Source: Gilvimarinus sp. DA14
GTDB lineage: Bacteria; Pseudomonadota; Gammaproteobacteria; Pseudomonadales; Cellvibrionaceae
Length of the DNA stretch: 64,000 nt
Assembly: GCF_024204685.1 (NCBI RefSeq)
Contig: NZ_CP100350.1
Location: 3,560,501 to 3,624,500, forward strand
Direction: 5' to 3'
A program made the position numbers and the translations under genes. The notes below the pieces were generated by a model. That model saw only the letters and a program-made list of their open reading frames with translations. It made no database searches and was not told the DNA's origin. Positions 10,208 to 18,501 of the stretch are shown here, piece by piece (within the stretch, counting starts at the first letter, position 1; each line of letters opens with the position of its first letter).

Positions 10208-10619
10208 CTTTAAGGGAGAAAGGCTGAAAATAAATTTTCTACTATTGATATGCCCGTGTCGCCGGGCGTTGCGAGTTACTTTTTTCGGCAAAAAGTAACT
10301 CCGCCGTTCCTGCGCATCCATGCGCCCACGGCATTAGTGATTCCCTTCACGTCAAAACCTCGCCCAATAACTGGCCCCTGCGGGGTTCCCTTACTCCAGC
10401 CAATTTTAGCGGGCCGTATCGACAGGCCTTCCGTGGCCTGACGATACTTGCGCAAACGTCCTGTTTGCTTACCCCCTAAAATAGGCCTCCGCTCGGCTCA
10501 GTCATAATCGGGCGAAAATCCCCAGTTATCTCCATATTTTGAGTGCTAAAAGCCCCAGAAATAGTGGCTTTCGGCCTTGTCTGCTTTTGGAAGTCTCTGT
10601 TGCTATTTAAAAATAACGA
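10208..10619. other. Non-coding stretch with several stem-loops, possible dispersed repeat
   Basis: No convincing gene is seen here. Three hairpins stand out: 10273-10301 (12 bp perfect arms GAGTTACTTTTT, loop TCGGC), 10416-10447 (13 bp arms with one mismatch, GTATCGACAGGCC, loop TTCCGT) and about 10452-10468 (GCAAAC/GTTTGC). The GTTACTTTTT...AAAAAGTAAC hairpin resembles intergenic repeats I recall from other gammaproteobacterial genomes, but there is no second copy in this window. A weak terminator-like stem for the exporter genes (AAAGCC/GGCTTT) is at 10549-10571. Confidence 0.5.
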
Positions 10620-11381
10620 TTAGCTTTTTAACTTGTACCCGGTGTGAAAAACCCAGGCAATCAGGCCGCTGCAGATGGCGATAAACAGGGTAATCATCGC
10701 CAGGCTGACACCAATGTGAACATCGGCGCTGCCGTAAAAGCTCCAGCGAAAGCCGCTGACCAAGTAAACCACCGGGTTTAACAGGGTGACCTTCTGCCAA
10801 AACTCCGGCAGCATGCTGATGGAGTAAAAGGTGCCGCCCAAAAAGGTGAGCGGTGCAATGACCATCATCGGAATAATTTGCAGCTGCTCGAAACTATTGG
10901 CCCACAAACCGATTAGAAAACCCAGCAGCGCAAAGGTGACGCATGTAAGCACCAGAAACAGCAGCATCAGCAACGGATGATCGATGGAGTAATCCACAAA
11001 CAAGCGCGCGGTTAACAGAATAATCAGCCCCAGAATAATGGACTTGGTGGCCGCGGCGCCCACATAGCCAGCAACGATTTCAAAGGCGGAAACAGGCGCT
11101 GAGAGTATCTCGTAAATCGTGCCACTGAATTTCGGCATATAAATGCCAAAGGACGCGTTGGAGGTGCTCTCGGTCAGAATAGTCAGCATCACCAGCCCCG
11201 GAATAATAAAAGCGCCGTAACTGATGCCGTCAATGGAAACGATCTGCGAGCCGATGGCCGAGCCAAAGACAATAAAATACAGCGAGGTAGATAATACCGG
11301 CGAGGCGATGGATTGCATTAAGGTGCGCCAAGTGCGCGCCAGTTCGAACAGGTAAATAGCTTTAATTCCGTAAGTGTTCAC
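10620..11381 (-). CDS. ABC-2 type exporter, membrane permease
   Basis: A 253-residue integral membrane subunit of an ABC-2 exporter, partner of the ATPase encoded just upstream. The protein has about six hydrophobic segments and the conserved stretch [20 protein letters not shown] typical of the YadH/NodJ-like permease group. Later segments include [20 protein letters not shown] and [18 protein letters not shown], also typical of this family. Its start overlaps the stop codon of the ATPase gene by 4 bp, so the two are translationally coupled. The substrate is unknown; relatives export drugs, lipids or polysaccharides. Confidence 0.93.
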   Translation of the reverse strand: MNTYGIKAIYLFELARTWRTLMQSIASPVLSTSLYFIVFGSAIGSQIVSIDGISYGAFIIPGLVMLTILTESTSNASFGIYMPKFSGTIYEILSAPVSAFEIVAGYVGAAATKSIILGLIILLTARLFVDYSIDHPLLMLLFLVLTCVTFALLGFLIGLWANSFEQLQIIPMMVIAPLTFLGGTFYSISMLPEFWQKVTLLNPVVYLVSGFRWSFYGSADVHIGVSLAMITLFIAICSGLIAWVFHTGYKLKS

Positions 11382-12304
11382 GCTTTTTCCTCCACCAGCG
11401 AGACAAAAATTTCTTCCAGTGAACTCTGTTTGGTCGATAAGTCAGAGTACTCGATACCAGACTGAGCTAGCTGCTGCAGTAGCTGGGCTACGCCCGTATC
11501 GGTTGCGGCGGTATTGTATTGGTAGCTTAGGCTCAGGCCATCCGCTGCCAGTTCTACGGTTTCGCTATCGATAGCGCTGGGTAAAGCGGCAAGAGGTTGT
11601 GTGAGATGAACGGTTAAACTCTTACGGCCCAGATCGCGCATTAAGCGATGTTTTTCTTCTACCAGCATTAACTGCCCTTTATTGATGACGCCAATGCGGT
11701 CGGCCATATCTTCGGCCTCTTCAATATAATGAGTGGTTAAAATAATGGTCACCCCTTCATCGCGCAGGCGGCGAATCATGGCCCACATGTCGCGGCGCAG
11801 CTCCACGTCTACCCCGGCGGTGGGTTCGTCCAAAAATAAAATTCGCGGTTGGTAGGCGAGGGCTTTGGCGATCAGTACCCGGCGTTTCATGCCGCCGGAT
11901 AGCGCCATAATGGTGCTGTCTTTTTTATCCCACAGGCTGAGGCTCTTTAACAGCTGTTCCAGGTAAGCGTCGTCCGGCGCGCAGCCGAACAGCCCGCGAC
12001 TGAACTTTACCGTGTTCCAGACAGACTCAAAAATATTCACCGCTAACTCTTGTGGCACCAGGCCGATACGCTGGCGGGCCTCGCGGTAATGGCGCTGAAT
12101 ATCCAGGCCATCGGCGCTGATACTACCGCCCGAGGCATTGACTATGCCGCAGATAATACTGATTAACGTGGTTTTACCCGCGCCATTGGGGCCCAACAGG
12201 GCAAATATTTCGCCGCGCTTGATGGTTAAATCAATCGGCTGCAGCGCCTGAAAGCCAGTGTTATAGGTTTTACTGACGCTTTTTATTTCGATAATTGAAT
12301 CCAC
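11378..12304 (-). CDS. ABC-2 type exporter, ATP-binding subunit
   Basis: A 308-residue ABC ATPase that powers the exporter with the permease downstream. Walker A is [11 protein letters not shown] near residues 35-45, the signature is [15 protein letters not shown], Walker B is [12 protein letters not shown], and the switch histidine lies in [18 protein letters not shown]-terminal extension of about 90 residues is typical of YadG/DrrA-like subunits. The start is GTG, supported by a good Shine-Dalgarno sequence (AAAGGAG, 5 bases upstream). The 5' half of that Shine-Dalgarno lies in a 22 bp tandem duplication just upstream of the gene. Confidence 0.95.
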   Translation of the reverse strand: MDSIIEIKSVSKTYNTGFQALQPIDLTIKRGEIFALLGPNGAGKTTLISIICGIVNASGGSISADGLDIQRHYREARQRIGLVPQELAVNIFESVWNTVKFSRGLFGCAPDDAYLEQLLKSLSLWDKKDSTIMALSGGMKRRVLIAKALAYQPRILFLDEPTAGVDVELRRDMWAMIRRLRDEGVTIILTTHYIEEAEDMADRIGVINKGQLMLVEEKHRLMRDLGRKSLTVHLTQPLAALPSAIDSETVELAADGLSLSYQYNTAATDTGVAQLLQQLAQSGIEYSDLSTKQSSLEEIFVSLVEEKA

Positions 12305-12312
12305 TGTGACTC

Positions 12313-12356
12313 CTTTAGTGGTAACAGGCTTAGGCTTTAGTGGTAACAGGCTTAGG
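12313..12356. repeat. Exact 22 bp tandem duplication upstream of the ABC exporter operon
   Basis: The 22 bp unit starting CTTTAGTGGTAACAGGC occurs twice head to tail without mismatch (12313-12334 and 12335-12356). The gene-proximal copy supplies the AAAG of the ribosome binding site of the ABC ATPase gene. It looks like a recent slippage duplication in the 5' leader. Confidence 0.9.
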
Positions 12357-12427
12357 CGCTTCGAGGCGCCCTTTGCCTGCGGTAATTAATGGCAGGTTAG
12401 TGCCGCCAGTGGCTACCAAATGTGCGG

Positions 12428-12934
12428 CTATTGGCAGGCGCAGTATTGACGTACCCGCTCGCGGCAGCGAGCAAACAACCCCGGATAGACACTGTTGCGC
12501 ATAGGCGGCAAGGCTACCTTTTCCTCGCGAGGTAACAGTGCATCCAGCCGCACATGGAAATCCAGCTGTACTAAAAATTCTGCCAGCAGCAGGTTCCAGT
12601 CCAAGTACAGACTATAGCGCTCGGCACTAAGGCTCGCACCCTGCAGCTTTGTTAGGCATGCAAAGCGCGGCGCAAGTTTCGCCAGTAGGGCCGCCAAACG
12701 TAGATTACCGTCTTCCAGCCGATTGGCCAGTAGAGGGTCGTAGTCGCGTATACCTGGTTCCAGGGCTGTGGCGGAATTCTCCAGCGCTCGATGCACGCTG
12801 GCTGATATGCGCGCAAATTCAGCGTTGATAGCAACGCTGCTGTGGGGTTCGTTAGCTCCAAGTGTTTGCGCCAGGGCGAACATGTCGCCACGCAGAGCGT
12901 TTGTTTCGTGTTGGTTGGTGGTGTCAGTAGGCAT
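12428..12934 (-). CDS. Hypothetical protein, mostly helical
   Basis: A 168-residue protein I do not recognise. It has no signal peptide or membrane segment, is rich in Leu, Ala and Arg, and appears helical throughout, with a C-terminal cluster of Arg and Cys (FARCRERVRQYCACQ). It is transcribed divergently from the WYL regulator, with a 171 bp shared upstream region that contains an inverted repeat. This suggests it may be a target of that regulator. No start-codon conflict is seen. The reading frame is supported by position and codon use only, so confidence in the gene is moderate and nothing is claimed about function. Confidence 0.6.
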   Translation of the reverse strand: MPTDTTNQHETNALRGDMFALAQTLGANEPHSSVAINAEFARISASVHRALENSATALEPGIRDYDPLLANRLEDGNLRLAALLAKLAPRFACLTKLQGASLSAERYSLYLDWNLLLAEFLVQLDFHVRLDALLPREEKVALPPMRNSVYPGLFARCRERVRQYCACQ

Positions 12935-13029
12935 GGTGCGCGTCCTTTACAAAAGTGTCAGTTCCTGGTCGATGGGGACAGAGCAAAATCGACCGGTACA
13001 GATTTTTCAATAGCGCTACGCTAATCCGG

Positions 13030-13054
13030 ATATACGTCATATTCTGACGTATAT
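13030..13054. promoter_or_regulatory. Inverted repeat in the divergent WYL promoter region
   Basis: Perfect 10 bp arms ATATACGTCA and TGACGTATAT flank the 5-base spacer TATTC. The repeat lies about 50 bp before the WYL regulator start and about 100 bp before the divergent hypothetical gene. It is a plausible autoregulatory operator. The right arm runs into a TATACT sequence that could be a -10 element for the regulator gene. Confidence 0.55.
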
Positions 13055-13105
13055 ACTGACTATGGTTAGAAAAGAACCGTTAGGCCCCTTTTAGGTAACT
13101 TTGCT

Positions 13106-14146
13106 ATGGCGAATACCGCAACACGTTTAATTCATCTGATTATGGCGCTGCAGCGTCAGCCTAATTTGCCCGCTTCCAAGTTAGCCGAAGAGCTTGAGGT
13201 GTCGGTGCGCACGGTGCAGCGCTACATCGGCATGCTGGAAGAAATGGGCGTGCCCATTTATGCCGAGCGCGGTACCCACGGCGGTTATTCACTGGTGCGC
13301 GGTTACCGTATGCCGCCACTGATGTTCTCGGCCGAAGAAGCGGTAGCGGTGTGCCTGGGGGCAGAAATGGTGGCTCGCGCCTGGGGCAAGCTGTTTCGCC
13401 CATCGGCGCAAAGCGCGGTGACGAAAATTGCCAATGTACTGCCCCAAGCGCAGCTGGCCGATATTAACTGGGCCCGTGAGAGTCTGCTGACACGGGGTAT
13501 GCCCCGCATTAACCCGAGTGTAGACGAAGATACCCTGCAAGTGGTTTATGGTGCGGTGCACGAGCAAACCCGTATAGAAATTGTCTATCGTGGGCGTGGC
13601 CAGCTCAGCACCGAGCGCCGCACTATCGACCCCTACGCGCTGGTGTACAGTTGGGGACAGCAATACTGTCTGGCATTTTGCCACCTGCGCGGTGCGCTGC
13701 GCTCGTTTCGGGTAGACCGAATCGAAGCGGTGAAAGCTTTAGCCGAATCTTTTGCAAGGCCTGCGGATTTTGATCCCGACGAACACTTTAACCCTTATGC
13801 GTTGGAGGCCGAGTCGTTTGATGTGGTGTTGTCATTCCCTCCCGCCCAGGCGCTGGTAGCCAAAGATCATCCCTGTTGCTGGGATTCGTTAATGGAACAC
13901 GACGATGGCGCCGTAACGGTTACCTTTAAAAGCGCAGACCTGTCCATGGCGGCCTGCCGGGTAATGGGCTTTTTACCCGGCGCACAGCTGGAAAGCCCGC
14001 CGGAGTTAATTACTCTGGTACGGGATAAAGCCCGTGCCATCGCGGCCAGTTACGAACCGGCCAGTAACTACGAAGTGAACACTGGTTACGACAATTCAAT
14101 AAAACCAGATAACGCTAAGGAACCTGCGTATGCCAAACACCATTAA
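13106..14146 (+). CDS. WYL-domain HTH transcriptional regulator (YafY/DeoR-like)
   Basis: A 346-residue DNA-binding regulator. Residues 5-60 form a winged helix-turn-helix (LPASKLAEELEVSVRTVQRYIGMLEEMGVP), followed by the typical GTHGGYSLVRGYRMPPLMF. The WYL ligand-binding domain spans about 140-215, and a C-terminal WCX-like segment follows. In this family the WYL domain is thought to bind a small ligand or nucleic acid. The last 17 bp overlap the start of the cupin gene, so both are probably co-transcribed. The inverted repeat at 13030-13054 is a candidate operator. Confidence 0.93.
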   Translation: MANTATRLIHLIMALQRQPNLPASKLAEELEVSVRTVQRYIGMLEEMGVPIYAERGTHGGYSLVRGYRMPPLMFSAEEAVAVCLGAEMVARAWGKLFRPSAQSAVTKIANVLPQAQLADINWARESLLTRGMPRINPSVDEDTLQVVYGAVHEQTRIEIVYRGRGQLSTERRTIDPYALVYSWGQQYCLAFCHLRGALRSFRVDRIEAVKALAESFARPADFDPDEHFNPYALEAESFDVVLSFPPAQALVAKDHPCCWDSLMEHDDGAVTVTFKSADLSMAACRVMGFLPGAQLESPPELITLVRDKARAIAASYEPASNYEVNTGYDNSIKPDNAKEPAYAKHH

Positions 14147-14636
14147 TATTTCGGACTTGCAACCCCAGCCTTTGCCGCCGGGCATGGCGCCCGAGGGGGA
14201 GGCCTGCGATAAATACAATGCCACCATTGCTTATATTGGCCCGCAATTGGGCGCGCAAAAACTGGGTTATAACCTCACCGTAGTGGCTCCGGGCAAGCGC
14301 GCCTTCCCCTTTCACAGCCATCGGGTGAATGAGGAGATGTTTTTTATATTGGAGGGGGACGGACAGCTGCGCCTTGGCGATACGCTCCAGACGATTAAAG
14401 CGGGGGATATCATAGCTTGTCCCGCCGGCGGGCCGGAAACGGCCCATCAGATAATCAATACTGGCGCAGAACCTCTGCGGTTCTTGGCCGTAAGCACTCG
14501 CTTAACCCCCGAGTTAGCCGAATATCCCGACAGTGGTAAGTTCGGTGTTATGGCGCAATACGGAGGTGCGGACGGCAAACCGGAAATGTTTTTACACGTC
14601 GGCAAGCGAGAGCAAAATTTGCCGTACTGGGACTGA
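14130..14636 (+). CDS. Cupin-domain protein
   Basis: A 168-residue single-domain cupin. Cupin motif 1 is seen as FPFHSHRVNEEMFFILEG (two His and one Glu as metal ligands), and motif 2 as GDIIACPAGGPETAHQIIN with the third His. This size fits small metal-binding cupins often annotated as sugar-binding or mannose-6-phosphate isomerase-like, but no reaction can be assigned. The gene begins inside the end of the WYL regulator gene, preceded by AAGGAA. It is probably part of the regulator's own operon. Confidence 0.9.
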   Translation: MPNTINISDLQPQPLPPGMAPEGEACDKYNATIAYIGPQLGAQKLGYNLTVVAPGKRAFPFHSHRVNEEMFFILEGDGQLRLGDTLQTIKAGDIIACPAGGPETAHQIINTGAEPLRFLAVSTRLTPELAEYPDSGKFGVMAQYGGADGKPEMFLHVGKREQNLPYWD

Positions 14637-14638
14637 GC

Positions 14639-15052
14639 TTATTCAACCGGGTCGCAGTTGATCATCCATTTAATGCCAAACTTGTCGGTAAAAGCGCCGA
14701 AGCGTTCGGCCCAGAATGTTTTTTCTATCGGCATTTGAATATCGCCGCCTGCACTTAATGCCCCATAGAGTGTTTCGGCCTCAGCGGCGGTATCGGTTTG
14801 CAGGCAAATGGATACCCCTTGGGGTTTTTGATAGTTACCGGGAGGTGCGTCCGAGGCCATAAGCGTCGAGGCGCCTATCTTCATACTGGCGTGCATAATT
14901 TTATTTTTGTAGTCATCGGCGACAGGCGATCCGCCTGGTGCCTCGCCATAGGTCATTATGGCGTCGATGGGGGTTTGCAGAATATCGCGATAAAACTCAA
15001 ACGCAGCGCGACAATCACCGTTATAAAAAACATAGGGGGTTAGGCTTTGCAT
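14639..15052 (-). CDS. VOC superfamily protein, PhnB/glyoxalase-like
   Basis: A 137-residue VOC-fold protein of the PhnB-like (3-demethylubiquinone-9 3-methyltransferase-like) group. Typical blocks are LTPYVFYNGDCRAAFEFYRD, MHASMKIGASTLMASDAPP, and the end FGAFTDKFGIKWMINCD. Such proteins are frequent cargo of ECF-sigma or YCII-linked gene clusters; the substrate is unknown. It lies 12 bp downstream of a second VOC gene in the same direction, so the two form an operon that may be driven by the promoter at 15678-15706. Confidence 0.9.
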   Translation of the reverse strand: MQSLTPYVFYNGDCRAAFEFYRDILQTPIDAIMTYGEAPGGSPVADDYKNKIMHASMKIGASTLMASDAPPGNYQKPQGVSICLQTDTAAEAETLYGALSAGGDIQMPIEKTFWAERFGAFTDKFGIKWMINCDPVE

Positions 15053-15064
15053 AATGACAGGCTC

Positions 15065-15472
15065 CTATTGTTTTTGCAGATGTTCAGGGTCCATATAAAA
15101 CAGCTCCCAGGTGTGGCCGTCTAAATCCTCCAGGGTGCGCTGGAACATAAAGCCGTGATCCATGGCAGCGCGCGGCTCTCGCCCACCCAGCGCAATGCCT
15201 CGCTCCATTAAATGATCCACTTCCTCACGGCTCGCGCAGGAAAGCGCCACCAGTGTTTCTATCTGGTCGCGGGTATTGCACAGTTGTTTAGGGGTGAAGG
15301 TTTTAAAATAGCTGTCGGTCAGTAGCATCACATAAATATTGTCACCGACAATCATGCAGGTGGCTTTGTCGTCGGTAAACTGCGGGTCGAAATCGAAGCC
15401 CAGGCCGCGAAAAAACTCGATGCTGGTGGGCAGGCTTTTGACCGGGAAGTTAACAAAAATTTTATCGGGCAT
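15065..15472 (-). CDS. VOC superfamily protein, lactoylglutathione lyase-like
   Basis: A 135-residue glyoxalase/bleomycin-resistance fold protein. It starts KIFVNFPVKSLPTSIEFFRG and ends DLDGHTWELFYMDPEHL, which is typical of this group and carries the family's C-terminal metal-ligand region. The reaction is unknown. It is the first gene of a VOC pair. The ATG is supported by GGAG about 11 bases upstream. A leader of about 200 nt, with stem-loops, separates it from a candidate ECF-type promoter. Confidence 0.9.
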   Translation of the reverse strand: MPDKIFVNFPVKSLPTSIEFFRGLGFDFDPQFTDDKATCMIVGDNIYVMLLTDSYFKTFTPKQLCNTRDQIETLVALSCASREEVDHLMERGIALGGREPRAAMDHGFMFQRTLEDLDGHTWELFYMDPEHLQKQ

Positions 15473-15564
15473 TGCGCTTATCTCCGTTTAAATGTGTGGA
15501 AAGCCTCAACTATTCATCCGGCAATTATGATTGTCGGGTTAACAGCGGCGCAGGATGCGCTGAC

Positions 15565-15631
15565 CTCGCCGAAGGCGAGCGCGAGCTCTGTAAAATCAAG
15601 GGATTTCGCAAATTCCACCGATTTTGCAGAG
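15565..15631. other. Stem-loops in the leader of the VOC gene pair
   Basis: Two stem-loops lie between the candidate promoter and the first VOC gene. One has 12 bp arms with one mismatch (CTCTGTAAAATC at 15586-15597 and GATTTTGCAGAG at 15620-15631), with a second stem inside the loop. The other is CTCGCC-GAA-GGCGAG at 15565-15579. They could be leader RNA structure, an attenuator, or remains of a repeat. Confidence 0.4.
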
Positions 15632-15677
15632 TGACAATTAAGATGTTCTGGACGAGTAATCTTAATTAGCTGGTTAA

Positions 15678-15706
15678 TAGTCGGTTGAGCGAATGGTCAT
15701 TCGACC
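15678..15706 (-). promoter_or_regulatory. Candidate ECF42-type promoter before the VOC gene pair
   Basis: On the minus strand GGTCGA, a 17-base spacer and CGACTA match the promoter before the YCII gene in both elements and in spacer length. My recollection of the ECF42 consensus is TGTCGA at -35 with a CGA/TC-like -10. The -10 element is about 205 bases from the VOC start codon, which is long. Confidence 0.55.
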
Positions 15707-15739
15707 CGAGCCAGGATTTTATTTGTCGCTTAAAGGCCG

Positions 15740-16087
15740 TTAATCAACTTGCAGTTGGCGCACGGGGCGCACTTCTATACTGCCCACCCGGGCGGGAGGA
15801 ATGCCCTGGGCGATGCGTAGGGCTTCGTTTAAATCTTTGGCCTCAATCATATAAAAGCCCGCTAGCTGCTCTTTGGTTTCGGCGAAGGGGCCATCGGTGA
15901 TGTGCACTTCACCGCCACGCACACGCACGGTGGTCGCGCTGTTGACACTTTGCAGGGCTTCGCCCGCGACTAAATGCCCGCTATCGGCTAGCGATTGGGC
16001 GTAGGCGGCGCATTCGCGATCTTCAGGGCTATCGGGCAGACCGTGCAGGTCTTGCTCATCGCTGTATACCAGGCAGAGGTATTTCAT
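15740..16087 (-). CDS. YCII/DGPF-domain protein
   Basis: A 115-residue member of the YCII-related family, with the DGPF signature (TDGPFAETKEQLAGFYMIEA). The fold is ferredoxin-like with a conserved His/Asp-type pocket; the biochemical role is not established. DGPF proteins are the known genomic companions of ECF42 sigma factors, and here the sigma gene lies directly upstream. The ATG is preceded by AAGGAACC. Its own candidate promoter is at 16126-16154. Confidence 0.93.
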   Translation of the reverse strand: MKYLCLVYSDEQDLHGLPDSPEDRECAAYAQSLADSGHLVAGEALQSVNSATTVRVRGGEVHITDGPFAETKEQLAGFYMIEAKDLNEALRIAQGIPPARVGSIEVRPVRQLQVD

Positions 16088-16125
16088 GATTGGTTCCTTT
16101 CACGTTATCAGCCGTTGATAGAGGT

Positions 16126-16154
16126 TAGTCGGTTTGCGTGGCGTGGAATCGACA
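16126..16154 (-). promoter_or_regulatory. Candidate ECF42-type promoter before the YCII gene
   Basis: On the minus strand TGTCGA, a 17-base spacer and CGACTA lie about 40 bases before the YCII start codon and within the 74 bp gap after the sigma factor gene. The same two elements with identical spacing occur before the VOC pair. The match in both boxes suggests both are read by the linked sigma factor. Confidence 0.65.
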
Positions 16155-16161
16155 GGCGGGC

Positions 16162-17385
16162 TTAAATTTTTTCGCACTCGCGCAACCGTTTTTGAATATA
16201 GCGCTGCTCCGGCGCCTGGCCAGACAGTGCCAGAGCTTGGCGATAACTGACCGCCGCCTCGCGTGGGCGGCCTAAGCGATGCAGTAATTCCGCGCGGGCG
16301 GCGTGTGCAGGGCAGTAGTTTTTTAGTTCGCCCGCGGCCAACTGGGTAATCGCCAGCAGGGCTTGCTCTGCGTCTGCGGCCATGGCCTGTGCTACCGCCA
16401 AGTTCAGGGCTACCACCGGGGTAGGGGTGCGCGCGTACAACGCGTGATACAGGCCATGTATTTCTTGCCAGTCGGTAGCCTCGGGGCTGCTGGCCTCGGC
16501 ATGCAGCGCCGCTATGGCCGCCTGTAATGCGTAGGGGCCAGTGGTTGGGCCAACCAGAGCACGGGGTACTAAAGCGAGAGCCTCGGCAATGTCGCTTTGG
16601 TGCCATAGCTCGCGGTCTTGGTCCTGGAGTAAGACAATATCTCCGCGCGCATCGCTGCGGGCGTCGCGGCGGCTGTGTTGCAGTAGCATCAGCGCTAAAA
16701 GGCCAAGTACCTCGGGTTCGGGCAGTAAGTCCGCTATCAGCCGCCCCAGGCGAATGGCTTCCTCTGCCAGTTGTTTGCACAGAAGGTTATCGCCGCCGCT
16801 GGCGTGATAGCCCTCATTAAAAATCAGATAAACCACCTGTAGCACCCGGGGCAAGCGCTCGGGCAAGTCTTGTTTACCCGGTACTTCGTAGGGAATGCCC
16901 GCTGTTTGTATTTTGCGCTTGGCGCGCACAATGCGCTGGGCGATGGTGGCGGGTTTGCTCAGGTAGGCGCTGGCAATTTCTTCGGTGGATAGGTCGCATA
17001 TTTCGCGCAAAGTTAGGGCGGTAGCCGCCTCGGCATTAAGGCTTGGGTGGCAGCAGGTAAATATCAGCCGTAGACGGTCATCCGCCAGGTGCAGTTGCTC
17101 GGGGTGCTCTTGTTGCGCTTCGAGCTCGATAATGTCTGCCGGTAAAGGCGCTTCGCGGTTGTATTTGCGCAGTTTGTCGATGGCCTTAAAGCGCCCGGTA
17201 GAAACCAGCCAGGCGGTTGGGTTGTCGGGGATGCCCTCTGTCGGCCACTGCAGCAGGGCGTTGGTGAATGCGTCGTGCAGCGCCTCTTCGGCTAGATCAA
17301 AGTCCCGCAATAACCGAATTAAGGTTGCCAGCACCTGCCTGGAGTGCTGTTGATAAATTTGCGCGATGGTGGTTTCCATACACAT
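16162..17385 (-). CDS. ECF sigma factor of the ECF42 type with long C-terminal TPR-like extension
   Basis: A 407-residue RNA polymerase sigma factor. Sigma region 2 is near residues 10-78 (DLAEEALHDAFTNALLQWP, WLVSTGRFKAIDKLRK), and region 4 near 115-165 (TLREICDLSTEEIASAYLSK). A helical C-terminal extension of more than 200 residues follows, including LVYLIFNEGY-like and AALVSYRQALALSG-like segments as in TPR domains. ECF42 factors have this extension instead of an anti-sigma factor and are encoded beside DGPF proteins, as here. I chose the ATG at 17385 because GAGG lies 9 bases upstream; an ATG at 17379 is also possible. The signal that activates it is unknown. Confidence 0.9.
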   Translation of the reverse strand: MCMETTIAQIYQQHSRQVLATLIRLLRDFDLAEEALHDAFTNALLQWPTEGIPDNPTAWLVSTGRFKAIDKLRKYNREAPLPADIIELEAQQEHPEQLHLADDRLRLIFTCCHPSLNAEAATALTLREICDLSTEEIASAYLSKPATIAQRIVRAKRKIQTAGIPYEVPGKQDLPERLPRVLQVVYLIFNEGYHASGGDNLLCKQLAEEAIRLGRLIADLLPEPEVLGLLALMLLQHSRRDARSDARGDIVLLQDQDRELWHQSDIAEALALVPRALVGPTTGPYALQAAIAALHAEASSPEATDWQEIHGLYHALYARTPTPVVALNLAVAQAMAADAEQALLAITQLAAGELKNYCPAHAARAELLHRLGRPREAAVSYRQALALSGQAPEQRYIQKRLRECEKI

Positions 17386-17502
17386 GTAAGCAGGCCTCAA
17401 TGCATCGATTCAACGGCCGCTATCGTATAGCCAATAACAGTGTGTAACAATTGCGCTGCTTTGCAGTCTGTAGAGTCTAGTTGAATAAAATTAGTGAATG
17501 TT

Positions 17503-18501
17503 ATGTTAATTAAATCGCCATCCGATATTAAAGAAAGTGACATTACGCCCGAGTCCGTTTACCGCGAGAGACGGCGCTTTATGCAGTTAGCAATGGGGGC
17601 GGGCGCTCTTGCAGCGAGTCCTTTTGCACGCAGTAAACCCGGGTTTGTTACCGAGTCTGCGGTGAGCGAGGGGCCTGACTGGCTAGAGCGCCAGATCGCA
17701 GGTGCCGAGGCATACGAAAAACAGGTGAACGACAAGCTCACGCCTTACGAACACGTTACCAGCTACAACAACTTTTACGAGTTTGGCTACGATAAATCGG
17801 ACCCGGCTCAGCACAGTGGCAGCCTTAAGCCGTATCCGTGGACGGTAGAAATTGCCGGTCATGCGGAGAAAACCGGGCGCATTAACCTGGAAGACTTACT
17901 CGCTAAAGTCAGCTTGCAAGAGCGCGTGTACCGGCTGCGCTGTGTTGAAGCCTGGTCTATGGTCATCCCCTGGGTCGGTTTCGAGCTGGGTGAATTGCTC
18001 AAGCAGTTTAAGCCCACCAGCCGCGCCAAGTATGTGGCCTTTACGACATTGTTGGATAAAAAGCAGATGCCGGAGCAGGCCAGCCGCTTTAGCACCATTG
18101 ATTGGCCCTACCGCGAGGGGCTGCGTATGGATGAGGCTATGCACCCGCTCACTATTTTGGCCGTGGGGTTATACGGCAAGGTACTGCCCAATCAAAACGG
18201 TGCGCCATTACGCTTAGTCGTACCTTGGAAGTACGGCTTTAAAAGCATTAAGTCCATCGTCAAAATCGAATTTACCGAAAAAGAGCCCGCCACCAGCTGG
18301 AACGTGAGCGCTCCCAACGAGTACGGCTTTTACGCCAATGTGAATCCCAAGGTCGATCATCCGCGTTGGTCCCAGGCTACCGAGCGGCGCCTTCCCAGCG
18401 GCTTGTTTAGCCCCAATATTATCGATACCCAGATGTTTAACGGGTATGGGGATGAAGTGGCGCAGCTTTATAGTGGGATGGATTTGAAGAAATATTATTG
18501 A
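17503..18501 (+). CDS. msrP: Protein-methionine-sulfoxide reductase catalytic subunit MsrP (YedY)
   Basis: A 332-residue periplasmic molybdopterin enzyme that repairs oxidised methionines in envelope proteins, using electrons from the membrane heme protein MsrQ. The Tat signal is [18 protein letters not shown] near residue 20. The sulfite-oxidase fold shows the molybdenum-ligand cysteine in [19 protein letters not shown]. Length and order match E. coli MsrP (334 residues). I prefer the ATG at 17503; a GTG at 17494 is in frame, and neither has a strong RBS. msrQ follows, but 122 bp away, with a tandem repeat array starting at the stop codon. Confidence 0.95.
   Translation: MLIKSPSDIKESDITPESVYRERRRFMQLAMGAGALAASPFARSKPGFVTESAVSEGPDWLERQIAGAEAYEKQVNDKLTPYEHVTSYNNFYEFGYDKSDPAQHSGSLKPYPWTVEIAGHAEKTGRINLEDLLAKVSLQERVYRLRCVEAWSMVIPWVGFELGELLKQFKPTSRAKYVAFTTLLDKKQMPEQASRFSTIDWPYREGLRMDEAMHPLTILAVGLYGKVLPNQNGAPLRLVVPWKYGFKSIKSIVKIEFTEKEPATSWNVSAPNEYGFYANVNPKVDHPRWSQATERRLPSGLFSPNIIDTQMFNGYGDEVAQLYSGMDLKKYY

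Noticed and set aside
10250-10441. 63-codon plus-strand ORF in the hairpin region
   Set aside because: It covers two stem-loops, has no RBS, and its composition looks non-coding.
16100-16780. Minus-strand frame of 226 codons overlapping the sigma factor gene
   Set aside because: It is in a shifted frame of a clear ECF42-like gene and has a low-complexity, Arg/Pro-rich translation.
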